Below are positions 10,301 to 21,545 of a DNA stretch of 64,000 nucleotides, in pieces. Under the pieces are notes generated by a model. It had not been told where the DNA came from, ran no database searches, and saw only the letters and a program-made list of their open reading frames with translations. The stretch is from positions 166,001-230,000 of the forward strand of contig CAJHZI010000424.1 of assembly GCA_905160935.1 (NCBI GenBank), in the 5' to 3' direction. The number at the start of each line of letters is the position of its first letter. The first letter of the stretch is position 1. A program made the position numbers and the translations under genes. The stretch comes from Enchytraeus crypticus (Eukaryota > Annelida > Clitellata > Enchytraeida > Enchytraeidae).

Positions 10301-12431
10301 TGTAAAGTACTCTACAGACACATGCAATGTATGGCTGGTCTATTCTCCAGTGTCCCAGACACAACACGGGACTGTATGCTGATGAAAGGTTAACTGCACA
10401 TAAGAAATGGCATTCTTGTGGCTCTAAATTTGAGAGAGCTATGCAAAAGCTTTGGCATATTCACTCTTGAAACACGGTGTGTGTCTATATATATAATGTA
10501 TGCATAATGTGAGCAGAAACTTGAGCACTCAATTATAAAGCCTTAAATTAAATATTTGTAATTCCTTTTAGTGATAAGTCTGATTTTAGATGCATATCAT
10601 GTTGACTGCTGAATGAACTGATGTGTGTACCTGTGTTGTTGTGTGATGCATATCATGTTGACTGCTGGATGTGTGTGTACCTGTGTTGTTGTGTGATGTA
10701 TATCATGTTGACTGCTGGATGAACTGATGTGTGTACCTGTGTTGTTATGTGATGTATATCATGTTGACTGCTGGATGAACTGATGTGTGTACCTGTGTTG
10801 TTGTGTGATGTATATCATGTTGACTGCTGGATGTGTGTGTACCTGTGTTGTTGTGTGATGTATATCATGTTGACTGCTGTATGGGTGTACAGACCTGTGT
10901 TGTTGAATGATGTGTACAGACCTGTGTTGTTGGATGATGTGTACAGACCTGTGTTGTTGGATGATGTGTGTACAGACCTGTGTTGTTGGATCAGCTGTTG
11001 AGCAATGCAGCCCGGCAGCAGAGACAACAGAACGGAACTTCAGCTGAGCCTCTGATGGATCCTCGAGAGTATCCCTCGGATAGGAACAGACTACAGGACT
11101 GGGTTTCTGACACCACTGATGTGAGTAACTGCGCAGTAGCAGGCTCACTGGCTTCCTCTAACGATGGAGGTTCTATTCTCAGATACTCAGGCAGTCCAGG
11201 CGCGGGTGCCGCATACAGCGGTATAGCTCAGGGCTCCATGGTGGCGCCCATAACGACCAGTAGAGTTCAGAAGCACCAACTCTCCAGCAGTGTGCTTCCT
11301 CAGGGCCATCAGGCTCCCACTGTTGTTCCTCCAGATCCCAAATTCTCAGCTCTAACAGTTTCGTCTATTCAAACGATCAGAACGGGATTTGATCAACCAA
11401 TGGGAAATGGTGTAATGAACATTCTCGCACAGCCCATAGCAGCTGTGAGTAACTCAGCATCGACATCAAGTTATAGTGTCCACTCATCACACTCACTTCA
11501 CCAACCTGCCAGTCCTCGTGAGGTACTACATTCTCCTGCAGCCCCTGCTAAGATTTCTCATTCTGCTCCCAAGACTGTGCAGTCTAAGGACAGAAGGCTT
11601 ATGACCCCGCAGGACTTTGAGGCATCAGTAGGGATGAAGCTTATGACTCCGATGGATTTCCTTGTTTCTACTCTTGACAGCTCTGCCGCTTCAAAGCCTG
11701 TCGAGCTACAGCCTGCCGCTGATCTGAGAGCAGTGAATGGTGCTCATTTACACGGAGAGGCAGGGATGCCTGAGAACTACTGGCTGAATACTAGAGAAAG
11801 AAGTTTGATGGACGACAGAGCGAGTAATGCTACCTCTGGTGTATCGAGTGAATTTAGAACAGATCGTAGTAACAATAACAATCACAACTCATTGAACTGC
11901 AATTCAGGTAGCAGCAACAACGCAATGAATGTTCAGCTGTTGTCTGAGAAGCTGTCAGCTGCTTTAGGTCTGCAGCAGCAGATATTGCATGGATCAGGGC
12001 GTATAAGCTGTGATAAAGATTTAATACAAGAAGAGCGTGCTACTAACGCTGATTCTCATCCAATCAATATTAGCGATAGAATACCTCTCACTCCGGTTGG
12101 TGATTCAAAGTGGCATGTAAATAGTGACAGATCTCCTTGCTCTTCTATTGGTTCGATTCAGCAACCAATAAGAAATGATAATAGATCTCCTCTTACTCCT
12201 CATGGAAATTTTCTTCACCAATTGACATCTAAGAATATTGATGTAGCAGCAGTGCCAGGCAGTGCTTCGCTTCAGAATCAGTCATGGGCTTTACTGCAGC
12301 ACAAAGCTGTTCTCAATAAAGACGAACTGAGAGATTGCTTGGTTCATCTTCTCTGCAATGATAACCAGTTTCTCTCGGCGATTCATTCTGCGTACTTATC
12401 GGGAATCAATAAGTATGACATCGGAACATAG
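6789..12431 (+). CDS. DCP1: mRNA-decapping enzyme subunit 1 (DCP1), four coding exons
   Basis: Coding exons by splice sites and matching phases: 6789-7004 (phase 0 end), 7739-7997 (phase 1), 9265-9913 (phase 2), 11003-12431 with stop TAG; total 2553 nt, 850 aa. DCP1 is the activator of the DCP2 decapping catalytic subunit in cytoplasmic P-bodies. A glycine-rich head (residues 1-46, unusual) precedes the EVH1-like domain, about 47-165: [58 protein letters not shown], all closely matching animal DCP1. Near residues 232-250 is the conserved [17 protein letters not shown] helix motif. Near 574-599 are two LMTPxDF repeats. The last ~46 residues ([16 protein letters not shown]...AYLSG) match the C-terminal trimerisation domain. 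Gln/Ser/Asn-rich linkers are expected for the family. Least certain: the exon 4 acceptor, TTGAG/C at 11002/11003, chosen because it keeps phase and sits against a minisatellite. UTRs are not defined. Confidence 0.95.
7040..7160 (-). mobile_element. L2-like LINE 3' tail with (ATA)n
   Basis: In DCP1 intron 1. On the minus strand it reads the 3' end GATGTCA...GAGGAAACGCAC...TTAAACCTTTATT followed by a (TTA)n tail of about 60 bp (7042-7101), matching the 3' end of the element at 1-2416. Only the tail is left. Confidence 0.65.
7163..7234. repeat. (AT)n microsatellite
   Basis: About 36 AT units in DCP1 intron 1. Confidence 0.95.
7238..7345 (-). mobile_element. RTE-like LINE 3' fragment
   Basis: Reads ATAACGCCTCCACTCT...TGTCTTCCGC...TTTTTAAATCAT. 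The same block ends the RTE copies at 38365-38440 and 57338-57415 (antisense to the element). Followed by a second (AT)n tract at 7349-7385. Confidence 0.6.
8440..8700. repeat. Minisatellite in DCP1 intron 2, ~32 bp unit
   Basis: Seven or eight diverged copies of a unit containing TATGAGTTATCTACATGTGTGTTAGTC. Confidence 0.8.
9055..9110 (-). mobile_element. SINE family B head fragment
   Basis: GGTCTATTCTTCAG...CGGACACAACACGGG, antisense to the SINE B head, within DCP1 intron 2. A similar fragment lies at 10320-10375 in intron 3. Confidence 0.5.
10320..10375 (-). mobile_element. SINE family B head fragment
   Basis: ATGCAATGTATGGCTGGTC...CCAGACACAACACGGGAC, the antisense head of family B, in DCP1 intron 3. 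Confidence 0.5.
10585..10992. repeat. Minisatellite ending at the DCP1 exon 4 acceptor
   Basis: Copies of about 55-60 bp built on GTACCTGTGTTGTTGTGTGATG and ATCATGTTGACTGCTGGATG, becoming shorter (~30 bp; GTACAGACCTGTGTTGTTG) toward the right end. The last copy touches the exon 4 splice acceptor, so the branch point and polypyrimidine region must lie in repeat-derived sequence. Confidence 0.85.
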
Positions 12432-13675
12432 AACATGTGCACAATTGTATTCGTAAATCCTCCTAGTGTTAGAGTATTTAACGGTAGCAGATTACAACAT
12501 GTTAAGACGTTTTAAAATTAGCTCGACTAAAAAAAAGTTTATTGTAAATTTCTGTCTGATAGGTTTATCCGTTGTACCTCCCATATTCTTCAGCTAAGTC
12601 ATTGTGCTACCGATTAATTATCTTGTATTCCTATATTCACTAATATGTATTTATTTCGTAGAATCAAGCTCCAGATTCAAGACTCAAACAGAGAAAAGAA
12701 AAGACATGCATAGAAATTAAAAAAAACAGAACAACAAAGTGTAAATGTAACATAGAATTAGACATAAACCATCAGTTATCACAGTAGGCTTAAATAAAAT
12801 ACCATGGCTCTGCTCTCTTCCGTGTTTTTGCAAAACTATTTACAAAAGTGTCCTTGATAGCTAAGAAGGACCATTCAAGCTCACAACAGTTTTGCAAAAA
12901 TAATTATAGTCCTACAATATGACAAATTTGAAAAACCTACCATTATATCTATCATTACTCTATTACCATTATATTATAATAATATTATATAATGGTTGAC
13001 TGTTAGATCATTTCATCAAACTGAAAAGTGCTCTGTTGCTGGAGTGAATTCATTTAAATGAGATTGTGTAGTAGTCAGTGAATGTTTCAGTAGTATCTTT
13101 AACTATTTTACATTCGTGGCTACTGTAAATAAATAATTTAGCATAAAGAAATATGTAAATAAATTAGTAAAGGAAAACATTATTGACTCAACGATATCAT
13201 GATGCAGCTATGAGGTGAGCAGGAAGCTAATCTTGACTTTTCATGTTGAACGCTTAGGATATCTCAATATATGACAGAAGAGAAAGCTTCCATGATCTGA
13301 AGAATTCTGCTTCCTGAAATTTTACAGAATTGTTTCTTTTCCATTTGATCTTATTTTTTTATTCACGCCCTGTGAATAGGTTAGCAAATTTTGTTTTGTT
13401 GTTAAAAGTTCACATAAAATTTAATAATTTTGATCTTGAAGATTTTGTTATAATTAATATGTTAAAATTAATTTGTGTAATTTTGATTTATGTGTATGCC
13501 AGAGAATGATGTGTTGAAAATTAATTCACATTTCTGTAGATTTTATTCTAAGAATAGAAAATTATTATGTCTCTAAAATATAGATTTATTTGCCTGAATA
13601 TGTAATATTCTTTCACTGATGCTAAGTATATATTTATGTCTGTACGTGTATAGTTTAGTTTTTGTCAATATGCCA
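12432..13675 (+). other. Probable DCP1 3' UTR and downstream DNA
   Basis: AT-rich, no coding potential. Candidate polyadenylation signals AATAAA occur near 12793, 13130 and 13157; I cannot tell which is used. Confidence 0.45.
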
Positions 13676-13726
13676 TTGATGATGAGCTGAATATAGCTCA
13701 CTAGTCCCTCTGTAGACTGTGAGTGG

Positions 13727-13759
<33 letters not shown>

Positions 13760-13960
13760 GTTTAGCGTCCGTTTCCTCATCCAGGGATGATGTCAGGGAC
13801 GTCAATGCTGCACATGATTGTTGATGATGAGCTGTACAGAGCTGATGTCTCTCTATAGACTATGAGTGGTGTATGCTACACTTGATTGTTGATGATGAGC
13901 TGTATAGAGCTGATTAGTCTCTCTATAGACTATGAGTGGTGAATGCTACACATGATTGTG
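13676..13960. repeat. ~68 bp tandem repeat, three copies, split by a LINE tail
   Basis: Unit contains GATGATGAGCTG...CTCTATAGACT and ATGAGTGGTGAATGCTACAC. Copy 1 starts near 13678; copies 2 and 3 start near 13824 and 13892. Between copies 1 and 2 (about 13727-13806) lies an (ATA)n run plus the antisense 3' end of an L2-like LINE (CGTCCGTTTCCTCATCCAGG). Confidence 0.75.
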
Positions 13961-14139
13961 ACTATGGAGAATAACTCTATTCACTTACGGAATATGCAGT
14001 GCATATGAATTTTGGTTTTTAAATAAAATACAAAATTTTCTTGCAGTGACTACTTTTTTCGTTGCTGCAATTAACCTGCATCCAAAAATAAATTATTGAA
14101 TTAGTTACTAAATTGTTATTTGATGAGACAACAAAAGCT

Positions 14140-14198
14140 GCTGCATATGCAACAAATCAGAATACTAACATAGTATTCTGAGTTGTTGCCTATGCAGC
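14140..14198. repeat. Hairpin-forming inverted repeat
   Basis: Arms of 28 nt (14140-14167 and 14171-14198) with a few mismatches around a 3 nt loop; arms begin GCTGCATATGCAAC. Confidence 0.8.
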
Positions 14199-14199
14199 C

Positions 14200-16690
14200 T
14201 TTTTTTAAAATCTCATCTTAAATATATGTATAACGTACATGTTGAATATGACATTAGTAATATATTAGTATTAAGATCGTATATTACTTCAGACTTAAAA
14301 CTCACTAGTAACTATAGCTTATTTTAATCTATAGAAATTATAAGATTCTGTTGACATCGTGATCATTACCGTTTGATGGTCAAGTAGATTGCACATAGCC
14401 TGTGCAGCAGGAGGCCATTGGTTCTAATCATATATTCGAACGGTGTGCAGTGTACATGTTTTTTTATTTGATTGCTCTAATGACATCTCAAATTTTCTTT
14501 GCATAGTCGCTGTTTTAATATATTTCCTGCTTTCTCTTAAATAGTAATAATCTTTGCTTTTTAATAAAGTAGATTGCAGCTGAGTGATTTAAGTAGAATG
14601 CGGATTTAAAAAGAATTTCAAACACCCTGAGGTTTTTATGTTGTCAAGACGATCAACCTTCCTGGTGCTGACCCGACCCGACGTTACTAACTTCTTTTAT
14701 GATGCACACGCTTTACAAAACCGTAAATCTAGGTTTTCTAAATGGAGTGTAAGCTTACTGTAGCTGTATAAAGCTTTAATTTTATGACACATCTACTGTT
14801 TTGTAATGAAGAACACCGTAGATGTGCTCTGCTATATTATCCATTATACTAAATTATGATGGCCGAGAAAATAATGACTGTTGATGCCTATGAAGTAAAG
14901 GAGATGCAAAGTTATGAACCAGTGGGCGCTAGAGTCAAATCCTAATCTCGTCCATCACTGTTGTCTTTCCTTGAGAGATTAAACGAAACCTGTCATATTA
15001 GTTGTTTAGTTGTCGCAACTAGAATGTTAACAGAGTTGTTTTAGAGTCACTGCAGCAGCACTGCTAGGATATGACTGAATCCTGACGTAACTCAACTTAG
15101 GTGGTGAACGTACTTGAATAGACTGTAATTCATTGATGTAATAGAACAGCTTGTGATACAGTCTGCACTGAGGCTTGATATTGCTGTGGATGAGGAAGCG
15201 ATGAAAGCAATCACGCGTGGACCTAGCTCTAGCAGTTAACAACTGAAATTGTACTTAATTGAATCATGAGCAGTGATCGCTTTAAAATGTGGAGGACTAT
15301 TATATTTGTCAGACTGATGAACGTTACAATTTGTAAAATGACATTTTGCTAGCTTTGCAGGTGGAATAATTGTATTTTATATATGTTTGTGTGGCTCGCA
15401 TACAGTTGTTAAAATTTGCGACAATGTTTAGGCCCATTTTATGACGTTCTAATAGAATTGCTTTTAAGCTAATGTTAGGAAAAACTTATAAAATTATCCA
15501 GCTTTCTTGTAAATAGCAATTTCAAGGTCTAAATTCTCACTCTTAGTCTCTATTTCGCTCATTGACCGTGAAATTATAAGTTCAAATTTGTGTTAAATTA
15601 TAAACATTGCGGTCGTCACTGTGGCATTGTTTAAAGTTAAATAAGCGTTGTTGTGATTTTAATGTGTTGCTAATTTTGAACAATGTTTTGTGTCTCTAAA
15701 TCGTTTTCAGACAAACCTTTGCTAATGTTATAATTATCTCTCTCTCTTTATCTCTCTCTCTCTCTTCTGATAATTTATTCAATATATGCGCTCTCTATTA
15801 GTCCATCAACAAATTGATCTTTTTACTCCTTCTTGACTAAATCCTAATGCAGTAGTTAGCTTGAGGAAATTATTGTGATAGTTTCCACTTGTGATTAAAG
15901 CCTATTGTCTGATAATAACATAGGCAATATTAATATTAAATATTAATATTATAATTATAATATAATTATATTATATTATATAATTATATATTATTAAATT
16001 ATATATTTTGATTTTTTATATGTATAGGCCTAATATTACTTTATATTAATATTTTTACTGCCCATTGTCTGCATGTTAGCGGTAATTGTTACCTGGCTAA
16101 CAGACTTAAGTGTATGATTGCTTATAGTCAAGTTATTATATTTGATACGAAAGACCTTTGTGGCTTTTTTAAAATCTAATATTTGTATGTTTCTTCTGCC
16201 TCGTTTGCAAAACTCAGCCTTCTTTAGTCACATCTAAGCCTAATTGATTTGTTGGATTGTCTGGACCACCTGATTGATGTATTGCGCAGTATGAAAGTGG
16301 AATTGAGGATAAAATGTGGCGGTGACAACATTTGGCTTGTATCTTGAATAAAGCTTCTGAAATTTTTTCCTATTGCTTTCTTAAGTTCTGTTGATTCACC
16401 TCTTAAACGCAGTCTCAGTAAAATGTGCGTCTATTCAGCATATTACACGGCTCTAAAAAGTTATGGGCACAAAAGTTTTTTCAAAGTTTTTTTTAGCTAT
16501 TAATTTTTAAATTATACAATTATTTTATTTTCTAAATTTTGAAAATACTCTAGAAGTATTTTATTTTAATATTTTCTCAATATATCCAGAGTTCTCCCCG
16601 TCACTGGCATGTTATTGAGCAGGAAACTGACATTAAAGCTTTAGCTTGTTAGCGTTAATAAAACGTAATAAAGATTATTCTGATGTTTCG
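14200..16690. other. Gene-free AT-rich region
   Basis: No supported ORF. Contains a TC-rich run (15738-15768) and an almost pure A/T block (15940-16010). Nothing else recognised. Confidence 0.5.
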
Positions 16691-16707
16691 GTTACTCCAT
16701 GGTTGGT

Positions 16708-16710
<3 letters not shown>

Positions 16711-16778
<68 letters not shown>

Positions 16779-16837
16779 TGTATATAGAGGCCTCACATGT
16801 ATATATATGTATAGGCCTACACATATATTTATATACT

Positions 16838-16892
<55 letters not shown>
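16711..16892. repeat. Two (AT)n microsatellites
   Basis: Runs at about 16712-16773 and 16840-16890, separated by a degenerate AT/GT segment. Confidence 0.9.
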
Positions 16893-16894
<2 letters not shown>

Positions 16895-17195
16895 TATATT
16901 CTTCTCTAAGTGCCGTGCCTGTTCCAAGCCTGGGCGGTCATGGTCATATTCCTCCATACGTCTCTGTTCATTGTTGCTCTGATCATCTCTGTTTCAGTTA
17001 ACTGCATCCATTTTCTAAGACGCTTATAAACGTCATTCGTTGTCGACCCTTGCATCTTTTTCCTTCTATTATTCCTGTCACTACGGTATTTTCAACTATT
17101 TTGTTCCGCATAATGTGTCCGAAAAATTTCATCTGTTGTCGTCGTATACAACAGATGAAATTTTTCGGACACATTATGCGGAACATATTAGACTA
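16895..17195 (-). mobile_element. RTE-like LINE C-terminal fragment
   Basis: The minus strand reads QQMKFFGHIMRN, then EGKRCKGRQRMTF, then [17 protein letters not shown]. This is the C-terminal region common to RTE-type (CFDP2-like) LINE proteins (LGHI.R ... GKR.RGRQR ... W). It is short, with no RT core. Confidence 0.65.
17102..17185. repeat. Perfect 38-bp inverted repeat, 8-nt loop
   Basis: Arms 17102-17139 and 17148-17185 are exact reverse complements (TGTTCCGCATAATGTGTCC... and its complement), loop CGTCGTAT. It lies inside the LINE fragment and duplicates its codons in the opposite sense. Confidence 0.95.
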
Positions 17196-17228
17196 TATAT
17201 ATATAACGTGGTCTATTATATATAATAC

Positions 17229-17301
<73 letters not shown>
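17229..17301. repeat. (AT)n microsatellite
   Basis: Roughly 35 units, immediately left of the mariner element. Confidence 0.95.
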
Positions 17302-17303
<2 letters not shown>

Positions 17304-17325
17304 CCTATGTATATATACATATATA

Positions 17326-18283
17326 CAGGCTGCGCATTAAAAAAATATCCCCGTAGCACAATTACGATAGACAATTATTGATATTTCGCCTTGAAATTTT
17401 AAGGTTCTCCTGTGGAGAAATTTAGCCACAAGCTGACAAAATTTTGTATGAATATTTGTGAAGAAACCGGAGTTATCCACTTTTTGCGAAAAATTCTGAT
17501 TTTTTAAATTTAAAACAACGTAAAACGTCAATTAGAATCAATTTCTTTTTAAAATATGCTGGCCCTGAAAAGGGCCGTTAAATGATGAAGCCTCTGATAA
17601 AGTGCTACAATGTATTACATTAACACTATTCTGCCGAAACTGATTAAAGACTGCAACAAGTTAAAGCAAAATGATTTCATTTTTCAACAGGATGGCGCGC
17701 CGGCTCACATTTCACGTCTTGCGCAATACTTTCTTGTACAATATAGCACAGATTTGATAAAAATGGATGTTTGGCCTCCTAATTATTCAGATTTTAATCC
17801 ACTTAATTTTTTTGTCTGGAGAACCATGTTGGAAAGGTATCGTGCTTTCAAGCCCAAACCCAGAAACACAATGGAATTAAAGGCTGTTCTTCAAGATATC
17901 TGGAGAGACCTACCACAACAGTCCATTGACAGCACAATTTTATCTGTAAGAAAAGACTTCTGGCCGGCATTAAAGCCCAGGGCGTTCATTTCGAGCACAC
18001 ATTGTAGCACAAAATCAGAGTCGTCATCATCTAACAGCCATTTTCAGGGCCAGCACATTTTCAAAAAGGAATTGATTCTAATTGACGTTTTATGTTGCGT
18101 GTTAAATGAAAAAAAATCAATTTTTTTGCAAAACTTGGATAACTACGGTTTCTTTGAAAATATTTTTACAAAATTTGGTCAGCTTGTGGCTAAATTCCTC
18201 CACAAGAGAACCTTGAAAAATATCAATAATTGGCTAAGCTATCGTAATTGTGCCAGGGGGATATATTTTTAATGCGCAGCCTG
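17326..18283 (+). mobile_element. Defective mariner/Tc1-type transposon, 958 bp, long TIRs
   Basis: Flanked by TA on both sides (17324-17325 and 18284-18285), the expected target duplication for IS630/Tc1/mariner. The ends CAGGCTGCGCATTAAAAA and its complement begin inverted repeats that can be followed inward about 250 bp on each side, to a GGCCCTGAAAAGGGCCGTT motif (17563-17581) matched near 18030-18050. The element is shortened: only the C-terminal part of the transposase gene fits between the arms. Confidence 0.9.
17610..18272 (+). pseudogene. Mariner-type transposase, C-terminal part only
   Basis: The first ~125 residues of the open frame are transposase: FQQDGAPAH carries the second catalytic Asp, followed by WPPNYSDFNPLNFFVW. 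In this family the third acidic residue would stand in NPLD, 37 residues after the DGAPAH Asp; here it is Asn, so the triad is broken. The DNA-binding N-terminus and first catalytic Asp are missing. Residues after about 130 are just the right-hand TIR read through in frame. Inactive; mobilisation would need a transposase from elsewhere. Confidence 0.8.

Positions 18284-18285
<2 letters not shown>

Positions 18286-18357
<72 letters not shown>
18286..18357. repeat. (AT)n microsatellite between mariner and MITE
   Basis: About 33 AT units separate the two TA-flanked elements. Confidence 0.95.
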
Positions 18358-18361
<4 letters not shown>

Positions 18362-19109
18362 CTGGGGCAAAAAAATCCCCTAGCGAGATTTCAATATATT
18401 TAAGAAAACTCAAAATATCGCTACGAAATTTACGGAGCTACTAGGAGAGGAATTTCTGCGTATATCCTGCAAATTTGATGAAAATATATTGAGCAACAAA
18501 AATATTACAACGTTTGTACGAAAAAAGTGCAAAATCAGTTTTAACAAGGCTTTTTTTAACAGAAGTCTTAACAACTTGGACAAAACTCAAAATAGTTTTA
18601 CAAAATTTTCGGAGCTTCCAGAGGAGGAATTTCTACACGTATCCTGCAAATTTGGTGAAAATATATTCAGAAGTAACAAAAATACAGTGTTACTTCGAAA
18701 AAAATGTTAAAATCAGTTTTTACAAGGCTTTTTTAAACAAAAGTACCGGACATTTTCTTCAAAATTTAGGAATAATTTTAACGTAAAAAAGAATTTTAAG
18801 CATCATTTATTGGAATAGCTAACAAGGTAGTGCTAGCTTAAACTCCACCACTTCTGTAAACGGCCATTTTCAGGGTCGTTATTTTCTTTAAAAGAAACGA
18901 CTGACATTTCGAAAAGCCTTGTTAAAATTGATTTTAGCAAATTTCCAGTAGAAATGCTGTAATTTCGTAACTAATGAAAATATTTTCATAACATTTGCAG
19001 GATATACGCAGAAATTCCCCCCCTAGAAGCTCCGAAAATTTCGTAGATATATTTTGAGTTTTCTTAAAGTTATTGAGATTTCGCTAGGGTATTACTTTTT
19101 TTGCCCCAG

Positions 19110-19113
<4 letters not shown>
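18358..19113. mobile_element. MITE, mariner-like, 756 bp, with long TIRs
   Basis: TA on both sides. Termini CAGACTGGGGCAAAAAAA (left) and its complement (right) open inverted repeats of at least 120 bp, including CGGAGCT...CTAGG and GAATTTCTGCGTATATCCTGC. The left arm is tandemly repeated: a ~177 bp block starting near 18405 recurs near 18582. The centre contains AACGGCCATTTTCAGGG (18860-18876), also present at the inner edge of the neighbouring mariner TIR. No transposase. Confidence 0.85.

Positions 19114-19175
<62 letters not shown>
19114..19175. repeat. (AT)n microsatellite
   Basis: About 30 units immediately right of the MITE. Confidence 0.95.
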
Positions 19176-19179
<4 letters not shown>

Positions 19180-19799
19180 ACTTAAGCTAACAAAATTTCT
19201 ATGAATTCTCTGTTAAAATCACCCTTTAAACGACACATTATATATTTGTTGTAAATGAAACTTGTTTAAACACAATATTAAAATGCTGTCTTATTTTAAC
19301 AAATTAGCATCATATACACACATGTACACGATGAGAAAAGCCTTTTGAAAGAAGACTATTAGAAAGAGTAATTGAAGAGCAACGGTTTATGTTTGATTTT
19401 CTTCAAGGCTGCTGCTTATTGTCGTGCACGTCGTCTGAATGACAAGTTGACAACACTGAAGAGCTTGAATCACATGATACAATGATTAGAGCCTACAAAT
19501 TGCTTGTACTTGCAAGTATCGATCTTTTATAATTATATGTTGCAGTAAATAGTTGGTCATGCCTCGAGGCGACTGTCAGGATGAAGAATTACGATATTTA
19601 ACAAATGGCCGTTGAAATTCATATGATTACAGTACGGGTATTGTGCATGCTGATAGGCCTAATTAAGTTGTAATTCATCCTCAGAAAATTCCTGAAAGAT
19701 TCATGCTTATATGTAATGTTTCTGCAGTTCAACCACATGCACTACTGCTAAGCTCATGTGATTTTACAGAGGAGCTTTTTATTAGAGCATTTGATTAAA

Positions 19800-20430
19800 T
19801 CTCTGACTTTCTCTCTTTCATTCTTCTCTCTCTCTCTCTATCTCTCTCTCTCGCTCTCTTTTTTTACAGCACATTTAATTTTATATGGTGAAAGTATCAC
19901 CTGCCTGTGCTTCATTGTATGATTAAATTAAACTCAAGTAGGCTACTGAATTTACTTGCCCATGAGCAAGGTCAGTTAATTTCATGGCTTTACATTTTGG
20001 TTTATCTACAATCAATTCGGTACATTGAGTCAGTTTCAAAACATCTTTTCTTCTTCAGTGCACTGCCAAGTGGCAGGTTCAAGGTATATATTCATACTCA
20101 AAGTCTGTTTTCTCGCTCCATAAGAGCACTCCTTATATCAACGAGGTAATCCCTTCACAGAGTCTGTGCCTTATCCATACCTTATGTAACCTATAGCTTG
20201 GGATAATATGGCTTCTGAGGTGGTTTCCCGTTGCCTTCCTCAGTTTGGTGGATTAATTACCATTTAATCCTGGGGAAAATATTTCATGGTGAGGTGGATC
20301 CCCTCTTGCCATCCTCAGCTCCTGCCTTTAGTCACCTCTTACGTACACGCGGCAGATTGTTTGCGGTTGCCCAATTCTGCAGTGGTCCAACCACACCCGA
20401 GCACAACACGGGGAAACAAAACATCTAAAA
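19800..20430 (-). mobile_element. SINE family B, long copy, with (GA)n tail
   Basis: Read on the minus strand: head CCCGTGTTGTGCTCGGGTG near 20415, body with TGAGGAAGGCAACGGGAAAC near 20230 and ATAAGGTATGGATAAGGCAC near 20180, then a 3' end ACCTTGAACCTGCCACTTGG...CAGTGCACTG (20050-20085) and a pyrimidine run at 19812-19865 (GA on the element's strand). The 3' end matches the RTE LINE 3' end at 57309-57340. Other copies: 31466-31700, 32500-32735, 41020-41320. Confidence 0.6.
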
Positions 20431-21200
20431 CGCTTATAATATAGTTTAATGTCTTCACAACATTTCCTCTTACAAGAATCATTGCCGCATTCGATTTTAT
20501 CAAGCTCAGAGAATAACTGTATTCAATTTGTCAACATTTGAAAGTTTAGAGATTCCATTAATTATCCTTAAAATCTTTCACCACAGCAACATTTGACGAC
20601 TCTGCCTGCACATATGCTCGCAGCCCTACACGCAGTGTAAGTAAGCGGGATCCCATGGGATCTGCGATCCTGAGCCCTCTGATCTTAGGTGCTAGAGATA
20701 GTGCTGCGTGGTAATGTACACATATTTACAAAGAAGGCAAAGATGTGCACAGTAGAAGAAAACCATGAAAAACATTCAACCATTTAGGTTGTGTTGAACC
20801 TGATGATGACAAAATAGTCGTTAATTTGACTTGGATAGCATAGAACTCCACATAGGCCTACTCTCGAATTGTGCATGCGTGCGTTAAATGTTACGCCTAT
20901 CATCTCATCAATTATATGAAAATCAATGGGTTGAACAATCATGTGATTGATTTTAGAATTTACTATCACAATCAGAAGCTAGAAGGTTGCTAGTGGTGTT
21001 CTATTAGCTATTAGAGCCTATGATAAAGTAAGAACAACTACTACCTGCCAATCCAAGGTTTAGTACTAACAGTCATGTTATGTGATAAAAATGGTCAAAA
21101 TATTCCATTCGTCTTTTCTTGACAATTTTGATTGTCTAGCTCGAGCTGGTTATAGTCAAAATTTGTCTAAGATGTTCATCTACGAGACTCTATTCTTCCC
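20430..21200. other. No gene seen
   Basis: AT-rich stretch without supported ORF or recognised repeat. Confidence 0.4.
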
Positions 21201-21224
21201 AATATCTTCAAAGTATTCTATTTC

Positions 21225-21545
21225 TTGCTTCTGATTCCCCTCTTACATAATAGGCCTATCAATTCCAGCAGCCTTCAGGTAGTCTTGAGGAAGTTTTTCT
21301 ATAGTATTTTATGTCTTTTCACTGTTCTTTTTGATAACTGCTTTGTAGTAAAATATATTTCTGTAATATCCATTTCATTCATCCACAGCACATGTTCTGC
21401 AAATTCCATTCTACTTTTCTTGGCGATTTCGACTGGCATTTGTTGTTTTATCCTTCTCTTAATATCCTCATTTGTTACTTGCTCTTTATAATTGATTCTT
21501 CGTAGTCTCCATAGACATTTATTTTCGGTGGCGTTCATCGGTGAC
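21225..21545 (-). mobile_element. RTE-like LINE C-terminal fragment
   Basis: Minus-strand frame 21299-21538 reads CLWRLRRINYKEQVTNEDIKRRI, closely matching the RTE-type motif W.RISW..KVTNEEVL.R that also appears at 58250-58300. It lacks the RT core. Confidence 0.65.

Noticed and set aside
10759..11148. Minus-strand ORFs rich in QQHRSVH repeats
   Set aside because: They translate the DCP1 intron 3 minisatellite on the wrong strand; open only because the repeat unit lacks stops.
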